NCBI RefSeq assembly: GCF_900290235.1
Contig: NZ_OLMK01000011.1
Coordinates: 1 to 64,000 of the forward strand
Length of the DNA stretch: 64,000 nt
DNA from: Streptomyces sp. MA5143a
Lineage (GTDB): Bacteria; Actinomycetota; Actinomycetes; Streptomycetales; Streptomycetaceae
Direction of reading: 5' to 3'
The position numbers and the translations under genes are program-made. Position 1 is the stretch's first letter; each line of letters begins with the position of its first letter. The notes beneath the pieces are model-generated. The model made no database searches. It worked only from the letters and a program-made list of their open reading frames with translations, and was not told the origin of the DNA. Below, in pieces: positions 17,386 to 25,569 of the stretch.

Positions 17386-18029
17386 TGGACACGGCCGCCG
17401 TCCCCGCCCCGCTGCTGATCGCCTGCGCGCTCGGCATCGAGCAGTTCGCCCTGCGCAGCGGCGACCCGGGCGGCGCCGGCGGCCCGGTCACCGTCCTGCG
17501 GACCGGCATGGGACCGAAGGCCGCCGAGCGCGCCGTCACCCGGCTGCTCGCCGACCGGGCGCTGGACGGGGCCGCCGTGCTGGCCACCGGATTCTGCGCC
17601 GGGCTGGCCCCCGGCATGCACCCCGGTGACCTCGTCGTCGCCGGGGAGACGAGGGGCCCCGACGGCGCCGTCACGCCCTGTGTGGGCGTCGAACGCCTGG
17701 TCAAGGAGCTGGGGCGGGCCGTGCCCGGACGCACGGTCCACACCGGCCCGCTCACCGGATCCGATCACGTCGTCCGCGGTCAGGAACGGGCGGACCTCTT
17801 CGCCACCGGAGCGATCGCGGTCGACATGGAATCCGCGGTCACGCTCCACTGCGCCGTACGAGCGGGCGCGCGCCCGGTTGCGGCCGTCCGGGTGGTCGTG
17901 GACGCTCCAGAACATGAACTGGTCCGGATCGGCACGGTACGCGGTGGAATATCGGCTTTCCGCGTTCTTCGTGCCGTCCTCCCCGCTTACTACGAATGGC
18001 ACCGTTCCTTGCTGCTCCCCAGGAGGTGA
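17385..18029 (+). CDS. hpnG: HpnG-like adenosylhopane nucleosidase
   Basis: A 214-residue nucleoside phosphorylase-family protein. In hopanoid side-chain synthesis HpnG removes adenine from adenosylhopane to give ribosylhopane. Family features seen are the glycine-rich ATGFCAGLAPGMHPGDLV region and the VDMESA motif near residue 147, which holds the Met-Glu that contacts the sugar, then a later D-A-P segment. It starts within the shc stop and ends six bases before the hpnH ribosome site. Identification rests on family plus position beside hpnH. Confidence 0.87.
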   Translation: MDTAAVPAPLLIACALGIEQFALRSGDPGGAGGPVTVLRTGMGPKAAERAVTRLLADRALDGAAVLATGFCAGLAPGMHPGDLVVAGETRGPDGAVTPCVGVERLVKELGRAVPGRTVHTGPLTGSDHVVRGQERADLFATGAIAVDMESAVTLHCAVRAGARPVAAVRVVVDAPEHELVRIGTVRGGISAFRVLRAVLPAYYEWHRSLLLPRR

Positions 18030-18034
18030 GCCAG

Positions 18035-19057
18035 ATGGCCATGCCGCTCCGCCAGTCCATCAAGGTGGCGACGTATCTCGCTGAACAGAAGCTCCGCAAG
18101 CGCGACAAGTTTCCGCTGATCGTCGAGCTGGAACCGCTCTACGCCTGCAATCTGAAGTGCGAGGGCTGCGGCAAGATCCAGCATCCGGCCGGGGTGCTCA
18201 AGCAGCGGATGCCGGTGGCGCAGGCCGTGGGCGCCGTCCTCGAATCGGGCGCGCCGATGGTGTCCATCGCCGGCGGCGAACCGCTGATGCACCCGCACAT
18301 CGACGAGATCGTGCGGCAGTTGGTCGCCCGCCGGAAGTACGTCTTCCTGTGCACCAACGCGCTGCTGCTGCGCAAGAAGATGGACCAGTTCAAGCCCTCC
18401 CCGTACTTCGCGTTCGCCGTGCACATCGACGGGCTGCGGGAGCGGCACGACGAGTCGGTGGCCAAGGAGGGCGTGTTCGACGAGGCCGTCGCCGCCATCA
18501 AGGAGGCCAAGCGGCGGGGCTTCCGGGTGACCACCAACTCGACCTTCTTCAACACGGACACCCCGCAGACCATCATCGAGGTCCTCAACTTCCTCAACGA
18601 CGACCTGAAGGTCGACGAGATGATGATCTCGCCCGCCTACGCCTACGAGAAGGCCCCCGACCAGGAGCACTTCCTCGGCGTGGAGCAGACCCGCGAACTG
18701 TTCAGGAAGGCCTTCGCGGGCGGCAACCGGCGCCGCTGGCGTCTGAACCACTCGCCCCTCTTCCTCGACTTCCTGGAGGGCAGGGTCGACTTCCCGTGCA
18801 CCGCGTGGGCGATCCCCAACTACTCGCTGTTCGGCTGGCAGAAGCCCTGCTACCTGATGGCCGACGGCTACGTCCCGACCTACCGGGAGCTGATCGAGGA
18901 CACCGACTGGGACGCGTACGGACGCGGCAAGGACCCGCGGTGCGCCAACTGCATGGCGCACTGCGGCTACGAGCCCACCGCCGTCCTCGCCACCATGGGA
19001 TCGCTGAAGGAGTCGCTGCGCGCCCTGCGCGAGACGGTCTCCGGGAACGAGGGGTGA
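18035..19057 (+). CDS. hpnH: Radical SAM adenosylhopane synthase HpnH
   Basis: A 340-residue radical SAM enzyme that joins the 5'-deoxyadenosyl group to hopene. The iron-sulfur motif C-x3-C-x2-C lies in [12 protein letters not shown] near residue 38, followed by the SAM-binding GGEPLMHP segment. A Cys-rich C-terminal part ([12 protein letters not shown]) matches the HpnH family. AGGAGG (18021-18026) lies eight bases before ATG 18035. It is immediately downstream of hpnG and four bases upstream of ispG. Confidence 0.95.
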   Translation: MAMPLRQSIKVATYLAEQKLRKRDKFPLIVELEPLYACNLKCEGCGKIQHPAGVLKQRMPVAQAVGAVLESGAPMVSIAGGEPLMHPHIDEIVRQLVARRKYVFLCTNALLLRKKMDQFKPSPYFAFAVHIDGLRERHDESVAKEGVFDEAVAAIKEAKRRGFRVTTNSTFFNTDTPQTIIEVLNFLNDDLKVDEMMISPAYAYEKAPDQEHFLGVEQTRELFRKAFAGGNRRRWRLNHSPLFLDFLEGRVDFPCTAWAIPNYSLFGWQKPCYLMADGYVPTYRELIEDTDWDAYGRGKDPRCANCMAHCGYEPTAVLATMGSLKESLRALRETVSGNEG

Positions 19058-19061
19058 CGGC

Positions 19062-20219
19062 ATGACCGCCGTGTCCCTCGGGCTGCCGGAGGTGCCCGTC
19101 CGGCCGGTCGCCGAGCGCCGGGAGAGCCGACGGATCCAGGTCGGCCCGGTGGCCGTCGGCGGCGGCGCGCCGGTGTCGGTGCAGTCGATGACGACGACCC
19201 GTACGTCGGACATCGGCGCCACCTTGCAGCAGATCGCCGAGCTCACCGCGTCCGGCTGCCAGATCGTGCGGGTCGCCTGCCCCACGCAGGACGACGCGGA
19301 CGCCCTCGCCACCATCGCCCGCAAGTCGCAGATCCCGGTGATCGCGGACATCCACTTCCAGCCGAAGTACGTGTTCGCCGCGATCGAGGCCGGGTGCGCG
19401 GCCGTACGGGTCAACCCCGGCAACATCAAGCAGTTCGACGACAAGGTGAAGGAGATCGCGCGGGCGGCGAAGGACCACGGGACGCCGATCCGCATCGGTG
19501 TCAACGCCGGGTCCCTCGACCGGCGTCTCCTCCAGAAGTACGGCAGGGCGACGCCCGAGGCGCTGGTGGAGTCCGCGCTGTGGGAGGCCTCGCTGTTTGA
19601 GGAGCACGACTTCCGGGACCTCAAGATCTCCGTCAAGCACAACGACCCGGTCGTGATGATCGAGGCGTACCGGCAGCTCGCCGCCCGCTGCGACTACCCG
19701 CTGCACCTGGGTGTCACCGAGGCGGGCCCCGCGTTCCAGGGCACGATCAAGTCGGCCGTGGCCTTCGGGGCGCTCCTGTCCGAGGGCATCGGCGACACGA
19801 TCCGTGTCTCGCTGAGCGCACCGCCGGCCGAGGAGGTCAAGGTCGGCATCCAGATCCTGGAGTCGCTGAACCTGAGGGCGCGGCGGCTGGAGATCGTGTC
19901 CTGCCCGTCGTGCGGGCGGGCGCAGGTCGACGTCTACCGGCTGGCGGACGAGGTGACCGCCGGGCTGGAGGGCATGGAGGTGCCGTTGCGCGTCGCCGTC
20001 ATGGGCTGCGTCGTCAACGGTCCCGGGGAGGCGCGGGAGGCGGACCTCGGGGTCGCCTCCGGCAACGGCAAGGGTCAGATCTTCGTGAAGGGCGAGGTCA
20101 TCAAGACCGTGCCCGAGTCGAAGATCGTGGAGACCCTCATCGAAGAGGCGATGAAGATCGCCGAGCAGATGGAGCAGGACGGCGTCGCGTCGGGGGAACC
20201 GGCGGTCACCGTGAGTTGA
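19062..20219 (+). CDS. ispG: 4-hydroxy-3-methylbut-2-en-1-yl diphosphate synthase
   Basis: A 385-residue iron-sulfur enzyme of the methylerythritol phosphate pathway that reduces the cyclic diphosphate to HMBPP. The iron-sulfur ligands are visible in SCPSCGRAQ and [10 protein letters not shown] in the C-terminal third, and the N-terminal TIM-barrel region shows [11 protein letters not shown]. Starts four bases after hpnH. Since a streptomycete normally has another ispG elsewhere, this copy is probably dedicated to hopanoid production; the other copy is not in this window. Confidence 0.95.
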   Translation: MTAVSLGLPEVPVRPVAERRESRRIQVGPVAVGGGAPVSVQSMTTTRTSDIGATLQQIAELTASGCQIVRVACPTQDDADALATIARKSQIPVIADIHFQPKYVFAAIEAGCAAVRVNPGNIKQFDDKVKEIARAAKDHGTPIRIGVNAGSLDRRLLQKYGRATPEALVESALWEASLFEEHDFRDLKISVKHNDPVVMIEAYRQLAARCDYPLHLGVTEAGPAFQGTIKSAVAFGALLSEGIGDTIRVSLSAPPAEEVKVGIQILESLNLRARRLEIVSCPSCGRAQVDVYRLADEVTAGLEGMEVPLRVAVMGCVVNGPGEAREADLGVASGNGKGQIFVKGEVIKTVPESKIVETLIEEAMKIAEQMEQDGVASGEPAVTVS

Positions 20220-20259
20220 CGACACGGGCTGTGAAGCACGGATCGAGAGGGGGCCCGAC

Positions 20260-22254
20260 GTGACGATTCTGGGAAACATCCGGCAACCGCGCGACGTGAA
20301 GGCGCTGACCGAGGCGGAACTCGGTGCACTGGCCGAGGAGATCCGGGAGTTCCTGGTGCACGCGGTCGCCAGGACCGGCGGTCACCTGGGGCCCAACCTG
20401 GGGGTGGTGGAGCTGACCATCGCGCTCCACCGGGTCTTCGAGTCACCCACGGACCGGATCCTGTGGGACACCGGTCACCAGAGCTACGTCCACAAGCTGC
20501 TGACGGGACGTCAGGACTTCTCCAAGCTGCGCGGCAAGGGCGGCCTGTCCGGCTACCCCTCGCGTGAGGAGTCCGAGCACGACGTCATCGAGAACAGCCA
20601 CGCCTCCACCGCCCTCGGCTGGGCCGACGGCCTCGCCAAGGCCCGCCAGGTGCGGGGGGAGCGGGGCCACGTCGTCGCCGTCATCGGTGACGGCGCGCTC
20701 ACCGGGGGCATGGCCTGGGAGGCGCTCAACAACATCGCGGCCGCCAAGGACCGGCCGCTGATCATCGTCGTCAACGACAACGAACGCTCCTACGCGCCGA
20801 CCATCGGCGGCCTCGCCAACCACCTCGCCACCCTGCGCACCACCGACGGTTACGAGCAGTTCCTGGCCTGGGGCAAGGACGTCCTGCTGCGCACCCCCGT
20901 GGTCGGCCACCCGGTCTACGAGGCGCTGCACGGGGCGAAGAAGGGTTTCAAGGACGCGTTCGCCCCCCAGGGCATGTTCGAGGACCTGGGCCTGAAGTAC
21001 GTGGGCCCGATCGACGGGCACGACGTCCAGGCGGTCGAGTCGGCGCTGCGCCGGGCCAAACGGTTCCACGGGCCCGTCCTCGTCCACTGTCTGACCCAGA
21101 AGGGCCGGGGGTACGAGCCGGCCCTCGCCGACGAGGAGGACCACTTCCACACGGTCGGCGTGATGGACCCGCTCACCTGTGAGCCGCTCGGTCCCCCCGG
21201 TGGACCCTCCTGGACGTCGGTCTTCGGTGACGAGATCGTCCGGATCGCCGACGAGCGGGAGGACGTCGTCGCCATCACGGCCGCCATGCTGCACCCGGTG
21301 GGCCTCGGCAGGTTCGCGGAGAAGTTCCCCGAGCGGGTCTGGGACGTCGGGATCGCCGAGCAGCACGCGGCGGTGTCGGCGGCCGGCCTCGCCACCGGCG
21401 GCCTCCATCCCGTCGTCGCCGTCTACGCCACCTTCCTCAACCGGGCCTTCGACCAACTGCTCATGGATGTGGCCCTGCACCGGTGCGGGGTGACGTTCGT
21501 CCTGGACCGGGCCGGGGTCACCGGTGTCGACGGCGCCTCGCACAACGGCATGTGGGACATGTCCGTCCTCCAGGTCGTCCCGGGGCTGCGGATCGCCGCG
21601 CCGCGCGACGCCGAACAGCTGCGGGCACAGCTGCGGGAGGCGGTCGCCGTGGACGACGCGCCGACCCTGATCCGGTTCCCGAAGGAGTCGGTGGGGCCCG
21701 AGATCCCGTCCCTGGAACGGGTCGGCGGCATGGACGTCCTGCACCGCCCCCCGGCCCCCGCGGACCCCGAGGTGCTGCTGGTGGCCGTCGGCGTCATGGC
21801 GGGGGTGTGCCTCCAGGCCGCCGAGCTGCTTCAGGCGCGCGGCATCGGCTGCACCGTCGTCGATCCCCGCTGGGTCAAGCCGGTGGACCCGGCGCTGCCG
21901 TGGCTCGCCGACGGGCACCGGCTGGTGGCGGTCGTCGAGGACAACAGCCGGGCGGCCGGAGTGGGTTCGGCGGTCGCCCTGACCCTGGGGGACGCCGACG
22001 TGGACGTACCCGTACGACGGTTCGGCATCCCCGAGCAGTTCCTCGCGCACGCCAAGCGGGCCGAGGTGCTGGCGGACATCGGGCTGACACCGGTCGACAT
22101 CGCCGGACGGATCAGCGCGTGCCTGGCGGGGAAGGACGCGGTCGAGAAGGGGCCGCTCACGGAGGGGGCCGTCGCGAAGGGCGCGTCGGCGTCGCAGGGG
22201 GATCAGATCGAGGCCGAGGGCGTCAAGGGGCCCGTCAAGGAGACACCGCAATGA
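20260..22254 (+). CDS. dxs: 1-deoxy-D-xylulose-5-phosphate synthase
   Basis: A 664-residue thiamine diphosphate enzyme that commits pyruvate and glyceraldehyde phosphate to the methylerythritol phosphate pathway. The ThDP/Mg motif GDGALTGG...NN is near residue 148, the catalytic Glu is in the AEQHAA segment near residue 370, and the C-terminal transketolase domain is complete. A 40-residue Lys/Glu/Gly-rich tail follows the normal end of the family. GTG 20260 lies behind a GAGAGGGGG sequence. The stop overlaps hpnO as ATGA. Confidence 0.96.
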   Translation: MTILGNIRQPRDVKALTEAELGALAEEIREFLVHAVARTGGHLGPNLGVVELTIALHRVFESPTDRILWDTGHQSYVHKLLTGRQDFSKLRGKGGLSGYPSREESEHDVIENSHASTALGWADGLAKARQVRGERGHVVAVIGDGALTGGMAWEALNNIAAAKDRPLIIVVNDNERSYAPTIGGLANHLATLRTTDGYEQFLAWGKDVLLRTPVVGHPVYEALHGAKKGFKDAFAPQGMFEDLGLKYVGPIDGHDVQAVESALRRAKRFHGPVLVHCLTQKGRGYEPALADEEDHFHTVGVMDPLTCEPLGPPGGPSWTSVFGDEIVRIADEREDVVAITAAMLHPVGLGRFAEKFPERVWDVGIAEQHAAVSAAGLATGGLHPVVAVYATFLNRAFDQLLMDVALHRCGVTFVLDRAGVTGVDGASHNGMWDMSVLQVVPGLRIAAPRDAEQLRAQLREAVAVDDAPTLIRFPKESVGPEIPSLERVGGMDVLHRPPAPADPEVLLVAVGVMAGVCLQAAELLQARGIGCTVVDPRWVKPVDPALPWLADGHRLVAVVEDNSRAAGVGSAVALTLGDADVDVPVRRFGIPEQFLAHAKRAEVLADIGLTPVDIAGRISACLAGKDAVEKGPLTEGAVAKGASASQGDQIEAEGVKGPVKETPQ

Positions 22255-23660
22255 CCACCGCGGAACCCGCCGCCGGGAACGGGGAGTTCGACCTCGGCGG
22301 ACTGCTCGCCGAGCGTGGCGCCGAGCGCTACGAACTCCACGCCCGCTACCTGAACCACCAACTCCCGCGCATGCTGCACACCATCGGCTTCGACAAGGTC
22401 TACGAGCGGGCCGAGGGCGCGTACTTCTGGGACGCCGACGGGCAGGACCATCTGGACATGCTCGCCGGGTTCGGGGTGATGGGCCTCGGCCGCCACCACC
22501 CCGTCGTCCGCAAGGCGCTGCACGACGTCCTGGACGCGCAGCTCGCCGACCTCACCCGCTTCGACTGCCAGCCCCTGCCCGGACTGCTCGCCGAACGGCT
22601 GCTCGCCCACAGCCCGCACCTGGACCGGGTGTTCTTCGGCAACAGCGGTACGGAGGCCGTCGAGACCGCGCTGAAGTTCGCCCGGTACGCCACCGGCCGC
22701 CCCCGCGTCCTCTACTGCGACCACGCCTTCCACGGGCTCACCACCGGCTCCCTCTCCGTCAACGGCGAGAGCGGCTTCCGGGACGGCTTCGCCCCGCTGC
22801 TGCCCGACACCGCCGTACCGCTCGGTGATCTCGACGCACTGGCGAGGGAGCTGAGGAAGGGCGACGTCGCCGCCCTGATCGTGGAACCCATCCAGGGCAA
22901 GGGGGTGCACGAGGCGCCGCCCGGCTATCTGCGCGCCGCCCAGGAACTCCTGCACGGGCACAAGGCGCTGCTCATCCTCGACGAGGTGCAGACCGGCCTC
23001 GGGCGGACCGGGGACTTCTACGCCTACCAGCACGAGGAGGGCGTGGAACCGGACCTGGTGTGCGTCGCCAAGGCGCTCTCCGGCGGCTACGTACCGGTCG
23101 GCGCGACCCTCGGCAAGGAGTGGATCTTCAAGAAGGTGTACTCGTCGATGGACCGCGTCCTCGTGCACTCGGCGAGCTTCGGCTCCAACGCCCAGGCCAT
23201 GGCCGCCGGGCTCGCCGTCCTGTCGGTCATGGAGAACGAGGAGATCGTGGCGAACGCCCGCGCCACGGGAGAGCTGCTCAAGAGCCGGCTGGCCGCGCTG
23301 GTCGACACGTACGAGCTGCTCAGCGAGGTGCGCGGACGGGGGCTGATGATCGGCATCGAGTTCGGCAGACCCAGGTCGCTGAAGCTGCGCGGCCGGTGGA
23401 CGATGCTCCAGGCGGCGCGCAAGGGACTGTTCGCGCAGATGGTCGTCGTACCGCTGCTGCAACGGCACCGCATCCTCACGCAGGTCTCCGGCGACCATCT
23501 GGAGGTGATCAAACTGATCCCGCCCCTGATCATCGGCGAGCGGGAGGTGGACCGGTTCGTCGCGGCCTTCACCGAGGTGATGGACGACGCGCACAGCGGC
23601 GGCGGGCTGATGTGGGACTTCGGCAGGACCCTGGTGAAGCAGGCGGTGGCCAACCGGTAG
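22251..23660 (+). CDS. hpnO: Aminotransferase HpnO (aminobacteriohopanetriol synthesis)
   Basis: A 469-residue class III PLP aminotransferase that converts the hopanoid side chain aldehyde to aminobacteriohopanetriol. It shows [12 protein letters not shown] (phosphate-binding region), [12 protein letters not shown], and the PLP lysine in [12 protein letters not shown] near residue 281. It starts within the dxs stop and is the last gene of the operon. A C-terminal extension of about 40 residues follows the conserved core. Confidence 0.92.
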   Translation: MTTAEPAAGNGEFDLGGLLAERGAERYELHARYLNHQLPRMLHTIGFDKVYERAEGAYFWDADGQDHLDMLAGFGVMGLGRHHPVVRKALHDVLDAQLADLTRFDCQPLPGLLAERLLAHSPHLDRVFFGNSGTEAVETALKFARYATGRPRVLYCDHAFHGLTTGSLSVNGESGFRDGFAPLLPDTAVPLGDLDALARELRKGDVAALIVEPIQGKGVHEAPPGYLRAAQELLHGHKALLILDEVQTGLGRTGDFYAYQHEEGVEPDLVCVAKALSGGYVPVGATLGKEWIFKKVYSSMDRVLVHSASFGSNAQAMAAGLAVLSVMENEEIVANARATGELLKSRLAALVDTYELLSEVRGRGLMIGIEFGRPRSLKLRGRWTMLQAARKGLFAQMVVVPLLQRHRILTQVSGDHLEVIKLIPPLIIGEREVDRFVAAFTEVMDDAHSGGGLMWDFGRTLVKQAVANR

Positions 23661-23701
23661 TCCCCGCGCCGAGCGGACCGTGCCCCCGGCGGCCCGACGC
23701 T

Positions 23702-23736
23702 TTGCCTCTGAGGCAAGAAATTTGCCCCACAGGCAA
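23702..23736. promoter_or_regulatory. Tandem palindromic operator TTGCC-N5-GGCAA
   Basis: Two 15-bp palindromes, 23702-23716 (arms extend to seven bases, TTGCCTC/GAGGCAA) and 23722-23736, have centres exactly 20 bp apart, two helical turns. They lie directly upstream of the XRE-cupin regulator gene, so they are probably its own operator. Confidence 0.75.
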
Positions 23737-23748
23737 GGCTGCGGCTGA

Positions 23749-24393
23749 ATGGAGGGCATGAGCCCTTCCGAGGGTACGGACCCTCCCGAGCCCGCGACGG
23801 ACGCGGACCTGCCCGTCGTCGCCCCGCAGCTGCGTGCCCTGCGCCGCCGGGCCTCCCTCACGCTGGAGGCGGCGGCCCGGGCCGCCGGGCTGTCACCGGC
23901 GCACCTCTCCCGGCTGGAGACGGGACAGCGTCAGCCGTCGCTGCCGATGCTGCTCGCGCTGGCCCGCGTCTACGGTACGACCGTCTCCGAACTGCTCGGC
24001 GAGACGGTCCCCGAACGGGACGCCGTCCTGCGCGCCGGTGACATGGAGCCCACCCCGGCCGGCGGCTGGACCTACTGGCAGGCGGGCGCCCCCGGACGCG
24101 GGATGCAGGCGCTGCGCGTCCATGTGCCGTACGGCTCCCAGGGCGACATCGTGCGCGTGCACCCCGGCGAGGAGTGGCTGTACGTCCTGAAGGGACGCCT
24201 GCGGCTGCGCCTCGGGGACACCGCGCACCTGCTCGGGCCCGGGGACAGCGCGCATTTCGACTCGCTGACCCCGCACCGCATCGCCGCCGCCGATCACGAC
24301 GGCGCCGATCTGCTGTTCGTCCACACCCTGCTGCAGAGCCCGACCGCCGCGCTGTGCCTCGGGCCGACCACCCCGGAGACCACCCATGGCTGA
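23749..24393 (+). CDS. XRE-family regulator with C-terminal cupin domain
   Basis: A 214-residue DNA-binding protein. Residues about 24-80 are the helix-turn-helix (LRALRRRASLTLEAAARAAGLS, then PAHLSRLETGQRQPSLPML), and the C-terminal half is a cupin barrel (EEWLYVLKGRLRLRLGD, GDSAHFDS) that should sense a small ligand. Such two-domain proteins usually regulate adjacent metabolic genes. It sits after the hopanoid operon behind a tandem palindrome and overlaps the next small gene by eight bases. ATG 23758 is an alternative start. Whether it controls the hopanoid genes is unknown; no copy of its palindrome was noticed upstream of hpnC. Confidence 0.88.
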   Translation: MEGMSPSEGTDPPEPATDADLPVVAPQLRALRRRASLTLEAAARAAGLSPAHLSRLETGQRQPSLPMLLALARVYGTTVSELLGETVPERDAVLRAGDMEPTPAGGWTYWQAGAPGRGMQALRVHVPYGSQGDIVRVHPGEEWLYVLKGRLRLRLGDTAHLLGPGDSAHFDSLTPHRIAAADHDGADLLFVHTLLQSPTAALCLGPTTPETTHG

Positions 24394-24508
24394 CATGGAA
24401 GAGAAGTTCCCCCGCGCCCTGTGGGTGCGGCTCATCATCTACATCGCCGTCGGCCATGTCTTCGCGGCCTTCATCTATCTGCTGTTCGAGGTGGGCGCCA
24501 AGCAGTGA
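24386..24508 (+). CDS. 40-residue single-pass membrane protein (DUF6126-like)
   Basis: ATG 24386 overlaps the end of the regulator gene by eight bases. The product has an acidic start (MADMEEKFPRALWVR), one hydrophobic helix at about residues 14-35 (LIIYIAVGHVFAAFIYLLF) and a short polar end. Streptomycete proteins of this size and pattern are annotated as DUF6126 (from memory) and often follow XRE-cupin genes. Likely a small inner-membrane partner; function unknown. Its last eight codons are duplicated in the DNA that follows. Confidence 0.78.
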   Translation: MADMEEKFPRALWVRLIIYIAVGHVFAAFIYLLFEVGAKQ

Positions 24509-24556
24509 CCGAGGTGGGCGCCAAGCAGTGACCGAGGTGGGCGCCGTGCGGTGACT
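24488..24556. repeat. Three tandem 23-bp copies of the small gene's 3' end
   Basis: The unit GAGGTGGGCGCCAAGCAGTG plus ACC occurs at 24488-24510 and again, exactly, at 24511-24533, with a degenerate third copy at 24534-24556. The first copy contains the last codons and stop of the 40-residue gene, so the others look like recent slippage duplications that also fill the space to the convergent phosphatase gene. Confidence 0.9.
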
Positions 24557-25352
24557 AGTCGAGCAGGCGCTCGCGCAGCAGCTCCCGGCTCGCGGGGCTC
24601 AGCTTCAGGCCCTGCTCCAGATAGGTGTCCACGTCGCCCCAGGTCTCCTCGACCGTGTCGAAGGCCGCCTGGAGGTACTCGGCGCGGGCGTCGAACAGGG
24701 GGCTGAGCAGCTCCATGATCTCCGGGGAGTAGGCGCTCGGGGAGCTGCTGCTGCGGTGCACCTTGTAGCGGCGGTGCTTGGCGTTCGACTCCAGGTAGTC
24801 GGCCACGATGGCCTCGCGCTCCACGCCGAGGGCGAGGAGCGTCACCGCTATGGACAGGCCCGCGCGGTCCTTGCCGGCCGCGCAGTGCATCAGTGCCGGC
24901 ACGCTGTCCTCCGCCAGCGCGTGCAGCACACGGGAGTGCTCGGCCGTGCGGTTCTTGATGATCGTGCGGTAGGAGGCGATCATCCGGCCGGCCGCATTGC
25001 CGTCGTCCAGCAGCGCGCGCAGCTGGTCCACATCGCCGTCGCGGACCATCTTCCAGAACTCGGCGCCGTCCGCCGGGTCGGACAGCGGCAGATTCACGTT
25101 CCGCACGCCGGGCAGCTCGACGTCCGGGCCCTCCAGCTTCTGATCGGCCGCATTGCGGAAGTCGAAGATCGTGTGCAGGCCGAGGGAGCTCAGGAACGCG
25201 GCGTCGTCGTCGGTGGCGTGCGCGAGATGCCCGCTGCGGAACAGCACTCCGTGACGCACCCGGCGACCGTCCACGGTCGGCAGGCCGCCCACATCGCGGA
25301 AATTGCGCACCCCGGCCAACTCGGGTTCGGTCGACGGGATCTGCTGCGTCAC
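24555..25352 (-). CDS. Tyrosine-protein phosphatase (dual-specificity-like fold)
   Basis: A 265-residue protein with the phosphatase loop HCAAGKDRAG (C-x5-R) near residue 150, the N-terminal VRNFRDVGGL signature and the FDFRN segment of the bacterial Y_phosphatase3 family. Members dephosphorylate protein tyrosine or phosphoinositides. GTG 25352 is preferred because AGGAG lies about six bases upstream and the protein begins where homologs do; the longer frame to 25613 would run through the divergent promoter region. Convergent with the XRE/membrane-protein pair. Confidence 0.88.
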   Translation of the reverse strand: MTQQIPSTEPELAGVRNFRDVGGLPTVDGRRVRHGVLFRSGHLAHATDDDAAFLSSLGLHTIFDFRNAADQKLEGPDVELPGVRNVNLPLSDPADGAEFWKMVRDGDVDQLRALLDDGNAAGRMIASYRTIIKNRTAEHSRVLHALAEDSVPALMHCAAGKDRAGLSIAVTLLALGVEREAIVADYLESNAKHRRYKVHRSSSSPSAYSPEIMELLSPLFDARAEYLQAAFDTVEETWGDVDTYLEQGLKLSPASRELLRERLLD

Positions 25353-25453
25353 GGGGGCTCCTCCCATCCGGCCGTCGGCGCCGATCGTCGACGGGCACGC
25401 GCTCGGCATCGAGGCGCCCCTCGACGATACGACATGGGTGCCTGACGCAATGA

Positions 25454-25508
25454 GTTGTCCACAGGGGGCCACGGCGTCGGCGTCCCGTTGTCCACAGGCG
25501 GCGGTACG
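25454..25508 (+). promoter_or_regulatory. Two perfect DnaA boxes (TTGTCCACA)
   Basis: The 9-mer TTGTCCACA occurs at 25455-25463 and 25498-25506 in the same orientation, within a shared 12-mer GTTGTCCACAGG. This is the consensus DnaA box of Streptomyces. The pair lies in the 217-bp region between the divergent phosphatase and alpha-galactosidase genes. It could be a DnaA-titrating or DnaA-regulated site; no origin-like box cluster or replication gene is nearby. Confidence 0.65.
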
Positions 25509-25569
25509 CTCCCGCGACGACCTGCAATGATGTTGAAGCACGATCGCACCTGTTCGAATTTGTGAGGCC

